Shown here piece after piece: positions 31,319 through 41,172 of a stretch of 64,000 nucleotides of DNA. The notes under the pieces were generated by a model, which did no database searches, was not told the DNA's origin, and saw nothing but the letters and a program-made list of their open reading frames with translations. This DNA is from Rhynchopus sp. YZ270_cl-10 (taxonomy: Eukaryota > Euglenozoa > Diplonemea > Diplonemida > Diplonemidae), in assembly GCA_964035575.1 (NCBI GenBank), contig OZ037883.1, positions 868,001 through 932,000 of the forward strand. Reading direction: 5' to 3'. Numbering within the stretch: the first letter of the stretch is position 1; each line of letters starts with the position of its first letter. Both the position numbers and the translations under genes were made by a program.

Positions 31319-31465
31319 TACTCCAGGGAGAAATTGAAGCTTTTTTTCCCCGAGGGGGTTGCAACTCCCAAGGATGTGTATTTCCCGAGCCGAAGGCGAG
31401 GGAAATACGAATCCGAGGGAGTTGGCACCCCCCAAGGGGAAAAATCTTCAATTTCTCCCAGGAGT
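31319..31465. repeat. ~145-bp imperfect palindrome
   Basis: Arms start ACTCCAGGGAGAAATTGAAG and pair with CTTCAATTTCTCCCAGGAGT. The centre is CCCGAGCCGAAGGCGAGGG. The central motif resembles that of the larger palindrome at 39687-39874, suggesting one family. It lies at the left end of the sequence inserted in the right arm. Confidence 0.65.
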
Positions 31466-31628
31466 TTGTAATTTTATTGCCTCCAAATAGTGCCGAAAGC
31501 CAAAATTTTAGGGGGTTTTGACCCACCGCGTGTGCACATCTGTTGGTGGGTGCTTGGGGTGCCGTACAAAAAGAAATGAAGCCGAAAACTAGGAGAGGAG
31601 GGTCTTTTTATATGTCTAAATACTTTTG

Positions 31629-32470
31629 TTAGTGTTTTTTGTTGAGACGGCTGAAGTAACTCCAGATGGTGTTCGACTTCAATTTCCGCTCTTTGTGCAA
31701 GTGATCGAAGTAGCGGTGTACAGTGCACGCGGTAATTATGTCGTCTTTATTTAGGTCGGTTTTAATGATGTCGTTTTTTGTGTGTCGGAATCGAAAAAAA
31801 TGGCCGATTTTCGATTTTTGGGCTTTATTTATTTATTTTCAGTTTGGCCGGGGGCGGAGCCCCCGGCCAAACGGTATGCTACATTTGGAGTGGGAGTGGG
31901 TGTGAGTCTGAGTGAGTGGGCGCGGCGTGGGTGTGGGTGTGGAAAAAATATTCCAAGTTCCAAGTCCTCGTAGCTCTGGCAGCCGAAGTCGTTCTCGCCA
32001 TGTCAGTGAGCGTACGAATGTCCTCATTGGACAGGGATGCCTTCACGGCGGTTGAAGGGGTGATGTTGGCCTCCGCCGTTGCACTTGCAACCTCCTGCGA
32101 AACCAGGTGAGCGTCCATAAGTGTATGTTTAGGTTATGAAACTGGGTATTGTTTAGTGGGAGGAATGTATGTGTTTGTGTGGTTGTGACTCGCGAAGCGA
32201 GCCACGGTACGATGGAGCGATTAATGGCGCTCTTGATTTTGGCGGTTTTAATAATGTCGTTTTTTGGGTGTCGGAAGGGGGGTAAACCGACATAATTAAA
32301 AACGACATAATAGAAACTTGGACTGTAATCTTCTCACGTGGCTTGCGGGACTTGATCTTCGACAATTTCAGAAATCCTTGCAAAGCAATGTCATGGGTTT
32401 CTTTTGTGGGCACCTTCTTCTGAGCATCCTCATAGATATCTGTGTCCTGCTTCTTGCTAGTCCTTGGCAT
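31629..32470 (-). pseudogene. remnant resembling the N-terminal part of a tyrosine recombinase, split by an insertion
   Basis: Minus-strand coding-like segments lie on both sides of the 31736-32310 insertion. The right one starts MPRTSKKQDTDIYEDAQKK. The left one contains VHRYFDHLHKERKLKSNT followed by IWSYFSRL, which recalls the SAM-like core-binding domain of Crypton/DIRS-type recombinases. No catalytic domain is present, so this is a partial fossil. The family call is inference from one motif. Confidence 0.4.
31736..32310. mobile_element. ~575-bp non-autonomous TIR element
   Basis: Ends TTATGTCG and CGACATAA, with a further inverted and direct copy set just inside: GGTCGGTTTTAATGATGTCG (31754) is repeated in direct orientation at 32241. 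TA bases flank both sides, compatible with a TA target duplication. It contains a perfect 13-bp hairpin of TTTGGCCGGGGGC (31840-31871). A minus-strand 79-codon frame inside is unrecognised. Confidence 0.5.
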
Positions 32471-32844
32471 CTTGTGTTTTTGACGTTAAAATCTTTTTTT
32501 CCCTCACCCCAGCCATTTACGGCTAAAAAATGCAGGGAAAAAAACCTACTTTATTTCCTGCCCCCCCTAAAGCATTTTGGCTTGAGGCACAATATTTGGA
32601 GGCAATAAAAAAATTTTTTTTCGCCCAAAATCGGGCGTGGTAGGTCATAAAATGGCCCAAAAAATCCAAAGAAAACCTTCGATTGGGCAAATTATGAAAA
32701 AAATTTTCAAGTCAAATTTTCAACCAAAATACGGTCATTTTGTTCACACAGTGATTCTACGTCATGCTAGCTTCCTGTGCAGAACTCCAGCAATTCACCA
32801 ATGCCGGCATCTATCTTTCCATTATCGCCATTGCACTTCGTGTG

Positions 32845-33165
32845 TTACCAACGTGCTCAAGAAATGACGTGCTGTCACACTCCAACCAGAGTATCGAACC
32901 CGTACGTACATAACGAAGATACACGAGCCCAAAGCCTACTGAGTCGGTTTAAGTCGGATTGGTAGCCTTGTCCCCTATCATCTCCCCTCTTCCCCCTTTT
33001 AATACAAGGGCAGTCTCGTGACTATGTAACCTACAAAACCACCATTTAAGCACCTCAGTATCATACCCTCAACCCTCATCCACACAGATTTGCCTCCTTA
33101 AACCTGCAAACCTGCAAACCTTCTAACACCTCAGAGGGCAAGGCCCGCAAACCCTTATTCCAATG
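32845..33165 (-). mobile_element. tRNA-derived SINE-like insertion (candidate)
   Basis: About 320 bp replace the expected right-arm sequence. On the minus strand it carries an A-box-like CTCAGTAGG and, about 40 nt later, a B-box-like GGGTTCGATAC, the spacing of a pol III type 2 promoter. The T-stem does not pair well, so it is not a working tRNA. It also contains the short dispersed motif CTTGTATT near 33000. Confidence 0.35.
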
Positions 33166-33453
33166 GAAGAATTTTTCAAAAATTCTCTATACTTCCTATG
33201 ACTGGACCCAACTCCCCTCACTATTTTTCCCTAAAAAACGCCAAAAACGCCCAAAAAATTCTGCCAAAAATATCAAAAATATCAAAAATGCACATTTTTG
33301 CCGTGCCTCCATTACCCTACTTTTATTAACTTTTTTTTTGGACCCCCTCTCCCTTGGTCCCCCCTTTACCCGATATCTACACCCACCCGCCCCCTCGGAT
33401 AGAACACATCCATCTCGTTGCTTCTCTTCTCTTCTCTTCTCAGATACGGAAAG

Positions 33454-36005
33454 TTAGTCAGGCCGCAAGCTGTATTTTGGGGTGTTCTTGTACACCTTGT
33501 ATTTGTTTTCGGTGTCCCTTTGGGTGGCGGCTGATGGGGATGCTTCCTCGGTAGGTATGTGAGGTTCCTGTGAGAGGATGTCGACGACGTCACGTGGTGA
33601 ACTGTGGCTGGTACTCGGAGGAGGTGAGACTGTAGGTCCTGTCCGAGGTGAATGAAGACTTTGTGCCATATCCGTAATCGGAGAAAACTGCTGAAAATCG
33701 CTGTTGTCCGGGTCTGAGGCCAGAAACCCCATGATATCTTTCCTCGTCAAAATGCCAGTCAAACAGCTATGATGTGTCACCAAGATCGAACGCAACCCTA
33801 ACGATTTAAACCATTGCAATAGTTTGTCCACCTGTTTTAGAAAATAATAACAATACCGACCGGTCTATGATTATGCATTTGTCAATAATTTTACCTGGTG
33901 CGCCCAGCAAAAAAAAGTGTTCAAAAATGAAGTAAAATTCTGAATTTTTTGGTGCCGGGGAAATAGGGGCTCCGTTCATGTAACGTTCTAAATGATCTTG
34001 ACTTGACAAATATTAGAGGATAAAAAGAAAGAAAACATACCGACGCATCTGGCGAGATTTGTAGGGGTGTGGAGTCAATGAAATTACTAGCGTCCAATAT
34101 GCTGTTCGACGTTGTGTTGCGTACATCAGGGTTGAACGCGATGCCTGTGTCCTCCCCGATAGAGTCCGACATGCGCAAGGCTGTCTCCAGAGCTAGGACC
34201 AGCTTCCCTCTCTGGGCCCACCCCACGACGAAGCCGTCTGTGGATATCACGGGGAAGCCTTTGTGGTGGCTCCTGCCCAAGAGCGCCTTGACCTCACGTA
34301 TGGTCCAGCCCTCGTTGGGGATGACGTCCAGCGGAAGGTCGCGAAGCAAGTCACGTACGACAAGATCCTTGTTCCACTCCACCTTAGGATCGAGGTACGG
34401 ATACCCGTTCATCACAATGTGTATGTCGTAGATAGACATCTCGCTGCCAACCCACTCCCCCACCCACTTAGAGATCATCACCGCAACAATAACAGGCACA
34501 AGGTACTCCAGCCCCCCAGTCAGCTCGAAAATGATGACCACCAAAGACAAGGTCATCCTCGTGACCCCCCCAAGCACAGCGGCCGCACCCACTATCGCGT
34601 AGACCCCGGGTGTGACACAGAGGTTCTGTGGCACGCCTTCGCATTCGGAGAAGAGGTACGAAGACTTCTGTGTTGCTTGCAGATAGCTGACCCACATCCC
34701 CACCACACGCCCTACGCACGCCCCGGTGAAGAGCGACGGGATGAAGAGCCCTGCAGGCACCTTGATGCCAAAGGTAACAATCGTCAGCGAAAACCGTATC
34801 AACGCTGCCACAACAAGCTCAAATGCGAGGGTCATAGACGAGAGGTCGCACAGCCCGGTTCTGTCCTTCGGCATGCACCCCCTGAAGAGCTGTGACAGTA
34901 CGTGTGACTGCGATTCTCGCAAGTGTGGGGTGTAGTAGTTCAGCGTGGCAGTCAACGCCGTCACACAGAGGACCTCAAAGATAACGTAGTTCTTTATGGA
35001 CGTCGCACGCTTGTAGCGGATCCAGCGTGAGTTGAGCGAGTTGAAGAGTGCACCTAATAAGCCACCCGAGGTGCCAAGCAAGCAGTAAGGGAACAGTTCA
35101 AACCAACGCCATGGGTGGTTGTAATCAAGTTTGAACATGACCAACGAGCCTGTGTTGGACGAGTCAATGCTCTTCAGCACCAACGACGCCACCACTGCGC
35201 AAAAGAACGCCTTCCACATTGTCTTGTGCGGGAAGTAGTACGAGGCCTCCTCCAGCGAGAACAGAACACCTCCAATAGGTGCGCCAAACGCAACCGCAAC
35301 ACCGGCTGCGCACGCAGCAGAGAGCACTTCACGCTTCTTGCCTTCGTTGTAGCGGTACTTCGAGAAACGTTCTGCGACGAGGTTCCCCACACACGACGCG
35401 ACGTGCACGAAGGGGCCCTCCTTCCCCAAGGACAGCCCTGACCCAACAGAGAGACACAACCCTAAGCACTTTATCAGAAGCGTCCAAAACCCGATGACAC
35501 GTTTGATGCGGATACCAGACAAAATCGTTTTAATCTCGGGGATGCCAGAACCGGCGGCATACGGGGCATAGGTACGCACCAACCATGCGCACAGCGTCGC
35601 ATAGCTGATGGAGATGGTGATGTACATCAGTGGTCCGGAGAGGAGCGGCGACTCTGTCTCCCAATCCATCCACTCGGGGCACTTCTCGAGACCGTAGCAG
35701 CAGCCTTCCTTGCCGAGCCACGGTGCATCGCGGCAGACGCCAAAGCGGAGGGAGGCCAGCAGCGAGCAGCTGAAGTCAATTCCACCCGCAATCAACCCTG
35801 TGGTGGCGCCAACGATGATCGCAGGCGCCCACCCCCCAATGCCTTCCAGCGCATTGAACCACCACTTCTTGTCTTTGTACGAGCGGGTGTGTGTATTGCT
35901 GCGGTGCTGCTTGAATTGCAGATGCGCTTCTTGATCATATGTCCAGTCGATCGTCTCCCATTCGCCCCAAGCCGGGCGCCGTGCATCCTCTTGGGACACT
36001 TCCAT
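33454..36005 (-). CDS. CLC-family chloride/proton exchanger (CLC-3/4/5-like), two exons
   Basis: Exon 1 is 36005-34041 (655 codons, donor GTATGT). Exon 2 is 33831-33454, acceptor AAACAG. Both junctions are phase 0, giving 780 residues, with a 209-nt intron. Selectivity and gating motifs: GSGIPEIKTILSG, GKEGPFVHVAS (gating Glu present), KVPAGLFIPSLFTGACVGR, GGVTRMTLSLVVIIFELTG. GVLFSLEEASYYFP keeps the intracellular proton-glutamate region of the CLC-3/4/5 exchangers, so an endosomal 2Cl-/H+ antiporter is likely rather than a channel. Two CBS domains follow: one before and one across the intron (SPDAS then VDKLLQWFKSLGLRSILVTH). The Ser/Pro-rich end of exon 2 is divergent. The gene directly abuts the inverted-repeat element downstream. 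Confidence 0.92.
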
Positions 36006-37057
36006 TCATGTGTCCTCAGAGTTGGGTAAGGGGGAAAGGTGACATCCTGCTGTGGTGTATGGAAGCAAAATGGTGATGTGTTAGCTGTTATATTTGATAA
36101 ATTGTTGGAGCAGCGTAGTTGCCTTGGTTGTGTTGCCACAGGTGCATTATCCAACTTTTCGTTTTATTTCTTCTATAAAAAAATACAATCATAGCATCCG
36201 AATGCGCGTTCGAAAAGAAAATGTCCGACTCAAAAATCGGTAAACGCGCACTCGAAAACAAGAGAGAAAAAAATCTCACTCTTGCAGAGATGACGCAGGA
36301 GTATCACGGATATCCCTGAAACGGAGATAAGGGGGGGGTGACGGTTGCGTGAGATACCATTTGCGTGGCTGACCGTTTCAGATTTTCAAAAACAATTATA
36401 AACGATGAAAACGATGACCTTTTTTTTCTTTTGCGTTCTTACTTATTTGTTTAAAAAAATGCACTAGAGGGATAGAGGTGGTCTATAAAAGGGGGGTCAG
36501 CGAAGCTGTGTTTTCTGTAACGCTTCATTCTGGGTGTGTTGTCAAAAGAATGAAAACAAAAATAAAATAAAATAAAACTGAAGAACTGAAGACAGTGTTA
36601 AATGACCCCCAAAGATCTGACAGCTTTAAAAAATAGGTGTGCGGGCTGTGCCCCCAAGGGGAAAAGGGAAACTGTCCTCCCCTGCCCCGTCGCAGTGTGG
36701 AACCCCGCAAAGTAGCACAACAACAAAACTAAGCAAGAGGCAGTACCAGTGGCGCGGCTACCGATAACTACCGTGGGGTCAGCGTCACGCCTACCTCGGT
36801 AGGTTACAGTGGGGGGAAAAAAAATAGACTGTATCATCCCTACCCACCCTTTGGGAACCATTTGTGGGGGGAAGCTTGACAGATGGAAAGTTCATTTACG
36901 TTAAAAGATTCCCCCCTTTTTTTGTTGTGTTCACAGAGCCACAAAAAAAAATATGCATGGGAGAAAATTTGATAAATATACAAACCAAAGAGACAAAGAG
37001 CCCTTTCCGGAAACGGAAAGCTGTTGGAGAAAGAGGGGGGAGGGATAATTTATAAAA
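36006..37057. other. intergenic, nothing supported
   Basis: About 1 kb upstream of the CLC gene. It contains the ~50-bp block shared with 17033-17082 (36092-36139), A/T and G runs, and a palindrome CCTACCTCGGTAGG at 36790. A similar CCTACCGAGGTAGG lies at 37943. Confidence 0.5.
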
Positions 37058-37353
37058 CAGGCACTCCGCTAGGTACTAAAGTTCTGTTGATTGTCAACAG
37101 AACTTTTTGAAAATGGGGAAAAAAAAAAAAAAAAAAAAGTTCTGCTGAGTGGTTCAGACCCGTTCTACTTGTCAAAAAAGCTCAGGAGAAGAAGATATGG
37201 AGAGGTGAGTGCTCAAACGTCCCAAAAAATTCAAAATCGGGCGTTGAAAAAAAAAAAAGTTGCGTACCGTGCGCCTGCGGCGCAAGCATGTACCCCACCA
37301 CGTGGACCATCAACAGAACATTTTCAAAATCGGAAATCCTAGCGGAGAGCCTG
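37058..37353. mobile_element. hAT-type MITE, 296 bp, with 8-bp target duplication
   Basis: Terminal inverted repeats begin CAGGCACTCCGCTAGG (left) and CAGGCTCTCCGCTAGG (right, reverse complement). They are flanked on both sides by the same 8 bp, TTATAAAA (37050-37057 and 37354-37361). CAG-starting ends plus an 8-bp duplication are the hAT hallmark. Just inside the left end is a perfect 11-bp hairpin (AGTTCTGTTGA, loop TTG). No coding capacity. Confidence 0.8.
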
Positions 37354-37380
37354 TTATAAAATAAATAAAAAAAAAAAAAA

Positions 37381-37530
37381 AACACGCACCAGATCTGGCC
37401 AGATTTTGGAAGCCAGATCCCAGATCTGGCTCGTTTTCCAGATGGTGAAATCTGGAAATCTGGTTTCCAGATTTGGGAATAAGTTGTGAATCTGGGTTTT
37501 CATTTTTTTCTCCCAGATCTGGCAGTATCT
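37381..37530. repeat. cluster of CCAGATCTGG-type palindromic units
   Basis: CCAGATCTGG and close variants (CCAGATTT, AATCTGG, CAGATCCCAG) occur about ten times within 150 bp in both orientations, giving many alternative small hairpins. Confidence 0.5.
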
Positions 37531-38467
37531 GTGCACACACACACAAAAAGAAGGGGAAAAAAAAATAAAATAAACCTTGTCTAATCCGTTTCACAATCGG
37601 ATCGCTTGGTCACCTCAGATTCAAACGCAGAACGTACGGATATCAGTATTGCCTCTGACAAAGATATCAGAAAGCCTTCCCTCCTTAATTCGAAATCCCA
37701 CAAAATAAAAACGAACCGTGACAAAGAAACGCATAAAGTTCTGTTCGGTTGGGGGTGATCAAGTTCATCAACGACTGTGGGCGAAAGCTCTTTTGAGCGT
37801 TTCTTGGCTGGAGGGAGAAAAATAAAAGATGGAAAGATGAACCAAGCCTCGTACTGAATCACCTAGAAATGCCTTTTCGTAAACGGTAGTTCACTCATTT
37901 AGCTTTTACTTATTTTCCTTTTTTTTGTTGTATCGACAATCACCTACCGAGGTAGGATCTGTACACAACGCCCGAAGGCTTTGTACTTAATCGGTATGGA
38001 TGGAGGCCATCCTCAACCCTCGAAAGTAGCTTTTATTTGTTGATTTGCATTCAAAGTGCTGTTTTGTACACAAAAGTTGCATCTTCAAAGTTTTAGAGTA
38101 AGGGGGTGGATTAAAAGGGGTCACGTGAAGAAAATAAAGTAGTTGGCAAAAATTTCAGGACACCATGTTTCAGTCCTAACTGCATACATTGGTTGTAACA
38201 GAGGGGGACATCGTCAGTGCAAGACACTGCGTGATGTAACGAGATTTAGCCACTGTTGCTATTATCAAACAGTTTTCCTAGGTTTTTTTTGCAAAAGTGA
38301 GGATGTCTGTGATTCCACTGCAGGATTACCTTCTTTTTTTGTTTTGTTTTGTTTTTTTTGTTTTGGGTCCTCAGGCCGGGTACCTGGGACACGGGTCCCT
38401 ACAGCTACCCGGAACTGCAGCTTCCCCAGACACCCTCCCCTCTCCTCCTGCACCCCTGCTGGTAACG
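37531..38467. other. intergenic, nothing supported
   Basis: About 0.9 kb. An exon-like stretch on the minus strand near 37750-37815 (acceptor CCTCCAG then KKRSKELSPTVVDEL) was seen but could not be tied to a gene. Confidence 0.4.
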
Positions 38468-39028
38468 CTATACAATGTCATCATCCCCACCATCTTCTTG
38501 ACACCACAGTGGTCGTGCTTGTGCCGGGGTTTCTTGGTGTTGCAGCGAGACCGTGGGGTTATCGTTATCATGAATTGAGACCTTTGCGTTCCCTCTCCCG
38601 ACGGTATTGTGCTGACGTATAAAGAAGTATAGCCGTGCAAGCTGTGCACTGTATCGCAGAGACACTAACGCTGCTTCGATTTCGAGTCTCGCGTATTTCT
38701 GCCAAAGAGACATTCCGAACATAAGGCAGCACCCCGCACACAGACCCAGCTCTGCCACATTCGAATAAGAGTGCTTCACGTACTGCATCGGTCCAGAGAG
38801 CCACATATGAACGCACACCTCTACCGCATAACTCACAGTGAGAACAGCTTCCCCGGTTATGTACCAAGGATTATGAAAAACAGTGTCATCACCAAGAAGA
38901 GCCGCTGCAAGCAGAATACCACCAAGCATAACAGCCCCAATGTAGAGTGCCCTTACCCCGTCACCATACTTTAGACGCACAATTAGATCTCGTCTGTTCA
39001 CAAAAAACGGACTGCGTGGCGGAAACAT
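38468..39028 (-). CDS. small voltage-sensor-like membrane protein (ion-transport S1-S4-like)
   Basis: 186 residues from ATG 39028; an acceptor-like CTCAG lies just upstream, so an extra 5' exon is possible. There are three to four hydrophobic helices (ALYIGAVMLGGILLAAALL, VLTVSYAVEVCVHMWL, ELGLCAGCCLMFGMSLW). The fourth segment, LVSLRYSAQLARLYFFIR, has arginines roughly every third or fourth residue, as in an S4 voltage sensor. An acidic residue in the second helix and a Tyr/Asn stretch (YSNVAEL) before the third fit the voltage-sensor pattern. No pore domain follows; the C-terminal 40 residues are soluble and acidic. It could be a voltage-sensor-only protein or proton channel-like; the assignment is inference. 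Confidence 0.5.
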   Translation of the reverse strand: MFPPRSPFFVNRRDLIVRLKYGDGVRALYIGAVMLGGILLAAALLGDDTVFHNPWYITGEAVLTVSYAVEVCVHMWLSGPMQYVKHSYSNVAELGLCAGCCLMFGMSLWQKYARLEIEAALVSLRYSAQLARLYFFIRQHNTVGRGNAKVSIHDNDNPTVSLQHQETPAQARPLWCQEDGGDDDIV

Positions 39029-39686
39029 TTGTCGTGTATTGGCCTGAGGTAAGCATAGGGGATCGAAGGGGAGGGGGAGAGAAACAAGGAGGGCAAACAA
39101 CTGGGGAGGAGGAGTAAAAAAAAAAAAAAAATTCTGCAGTGGGTTCGGATGGAAGCAACAATGAATAGAACGCTAATGGTGAGGAGTGGCTTGTGTATCT
39201 CAGTTCACCTCTACACACCTGCCATGACATTCTGCCGTAATGGCATGAAAGACGTCACAGAGCTTCCACCCGCAAAGCGGCGTGCTGGCCGACTCTTCAA
39301 ACTGAGGTCAGTAAAATTTCATAACACTGTCTGTTAAGGCACAAAGGTTTGCGTAACTACCACTAATTAACACATCCACCTACACACCATTTATCACCAT
39401 TCTGGTCGTCCTGTTCGCTCCGTCCCCAGAATCCAGACGTTTACGCTGAAGCGGTACCGATCGTTACACCGGACAGAACCGCTGCGTTAAATTGGTTACA
39501 GTCTTTCGCTTCTATTCAGAACGCATTCGCAAGTAACATTCTAAACGAATCGCACACAGGTCTCCGCTGTTCGTTGCGTCAGTTTCCTATATTTCAACTT
39601 ACTATGTTCATCAACCACACTCACTGAGTATTTACAACCCTCCCGCCAGGTACCCGAAGGCTCCCTGCGGGAGGTTCACATTTTCT
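39029..39686. other. intergenic, nothing supported
   Basis: Contains an open stretch (39222-39307, minus) with good splice-site look-alikes at both ends, but no frame joins the neighbouring gene. The rest shows no structure. Confidence 0.4.
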
Positions 39687-39874
39687 AAACCCTCCCTCTG
39701 GGTTTTTTGCTCCAGGGACCCCTGTTGGACCACGAGGGGATCCGTGTGGGCCCGAGGGAGGCCGTGTGGGAACGAGGGCGAAGCCCGAGCCTCACACGGC
39801 CTCCCGAGGGCCCACACGGGTCCCCGAGGGTCCAACAGGGCTCCCGAGAGCAAAAAACCCAGAGGGAGTGGTTT
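39687..39874. repeat. 188-bp GC-rich palindrome beside the satellite
   Basis: Left arm AACCCTCCCTCTGGGTTTTT... and right arm ...AAAAACCCAGAGGGAGTGG pair almost throughout (arms about 90 bp) around a centre GAGGGCGAAGCCCGAG. CCCGAGGG-like units recur within the arms. It sits 150 bp from the first satellite array. Confidence 0.7.
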
Positions 39875-40024
39875 CGAAAAGGACCCTCACAACGGAGAGC
39901 CTGAGGGTGGCTGGGGGGTTGTAGGACGCTTTGTTTCGCGCGGGAGGGTCAAATAAACCCTCACCGGCGCCACAAGGCGAAAACCCCGAAAACCCGGCGG
40001 GAGTGTCAAAAAACCCGGCCGGGA

Positions 40025-40520
40025 GCGCTCCTTTCGTACGCATCAAAACGACACGTTTAGAAGCGTTCCTTTCATACGCATCAAAACGGCGCGTTTAGAA
40101 GCGATGCTTTCATACGCATCAAAACGGCGCGTTTAGAAGCGTTCCTTTCATACGCATCAAAACGACACGTTTAGAAGCGTTCCTTTCATACGCATCAAAA
40201 CGGCGCGTTCAGAAGCGATGCTTTCGTACGCATCAAAACGGCGCGTTTAGAAGCGATGCTTGCGTACGCATCAAAACGGTGCGTTTAGAAGCGATCCTTT
40301 CATACGCATCAAAACGACGCGTTTAGAAGCGATGCTTTCATACGCATCAAAACGGCGCGTTTAGAAGCGTTCCTTTCATACGCATCAAAACGACACGTTT
40401 AGAAGCGTTCCTTTCATACGCATCAAAACGGCGCGTTTAGAAGCGTTCCTTTCGTACGCATCAAAACGGCGCGTTTAGAAGCGATGCTTTCGTACGCATC
40501 AAAACGGGGCGTTTAGAAGC
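40025..40520. repeat. 38-bp satellite, short left array (~13 copies)
   Basis: Same unit and orientation as the large array at 46431-64000 (core ACGCATCAAAACGGCGCG, then TTTAGAAGCG). About 13 copies with the same GTTCC/GATGC alternatives. Confidence 0.9.
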
Positions 40521-40555
40521 GATAGTAGTATAAGAAAGGGAGAGATGGGCGCAGG

Positions 40556-40755
40556 AGTGTATATATGGTATAAATATACCATATCTGATTGTTTCATATT
40601 CATATTAATTTGGATGGGTTTCTGTCATACCTACTGCCTTGTCCCTAAGGTGTATTGTCAGCTGTTCGTGTATAGCTGTGCGCAGAAATGTATATATAGT
40701 ATCACGATACTATATCTGATTATTTTCATGTTCATATTGATTTTGATGGGTTTCT
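40556..40755. repeat. direct repeat pair carrying covarying 22-bp palindromes
   Basis: 40556-40624 and 40687-40755 are homologous, 131 bp apart. Each contains a 22-bp palindrome with a 2-nt loop: arm ATATGGTATA at 40563-40584 and arm ATATAGTATC at 40694-40715. The two positions that differ in the left arm are matched by compensating changes in the right arm. A third 22-bp palindrome (arm ATACATACC, loop TATT) lies at 40844-40865. Confidence 0.75.
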
Positions 40756-40918
40756 TCAGCGAGTGCGACAGCTGATGTCCATACCCCGGGACTGAGTAGG
40801 CTGACACCTCGACTGGACGCAGGCCTCGAACAAGTGAGAAGGAATACATACCTATTGGTATGTATGACAGTGTATAGATGATGCTGCAGCAAAGCCTCCG
40901 TGTAGAAGTTGGTTGAGA

Positions 40919-41075
40919 AGTAGTGCAAAAAGTAGTGCAAAAAGTAGTGCAAAAAGTAGTGCAAAAAGTAGTGCAAAAAGTAGTGCAAAAAGTAGTGCAA
41001 AAAGTAGTGCAAAAAGTAGTGCAAAAAGTAGTGCAAAAAGTAGTGCAGAAAGTAGTGCAAAAAGTAGTGCAATAG
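40919..41075. repeat. 12-bp tandem repeat AGTAGTGCAAAA (~13 copies)
   Basis: Near-perfect copies of the 12-mer are followed at 41103-41155 by several reverse-complement copies (TTTTTGCACTAC), so the transcript could fold on itself. The open frames (Ser-Ala-Lys-Ser on one strand, Leu-His-Tyr-Phe on the other) follow from 12 being a multiple of 3. Confidence 0.85.
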
Positions 41076-41172
41076 TGCAGAGTATGATATTGGTAAGTAC
41101 ACCCCTACTTTTTGCACTACTTTTTGCACTTTCACACTACTTTTCACACTACTTTCCGACTTACTTTGACAA

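Larger units (their letters stand above)
25533..33312. mobile_element. large composite element with broken inverted-repeat arms
   Basis: Reverse-complement segment pairs: 25533-25680 with 33170-33312; about 25925-26185 with 32595-32842; 26186-26570 with about 30905-31312; and 26662-26679 with 30696-30713. Together they form arms of roughly 0.9-1.0 kb around about 4 kb of unique sequence. The right arm is interrupted by insertions at 31313-32600 and 32845-33165. The outer ends read GGAGGTACC and GGAGGCACGG. The core holds an OTU-type gene and ~200-bp tandem repeats. No transposase is recognised, so the superfamily is open. The arms differ by scattered substitutions, so the element is not very recent. 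Confidence 0.6.

Noticed and set aside
32860-32950. Functional tRNA gene
   Set aside because: A- and B-box-like motifs are present but the T-stem and acceptor arms do not pair properly.
39222-39307. Upstream exon of the voltage-sensor-like gene
   Set aside because: Splice-site look-alikes exist, but none of the three frames joins the downstream frame in the right phase.
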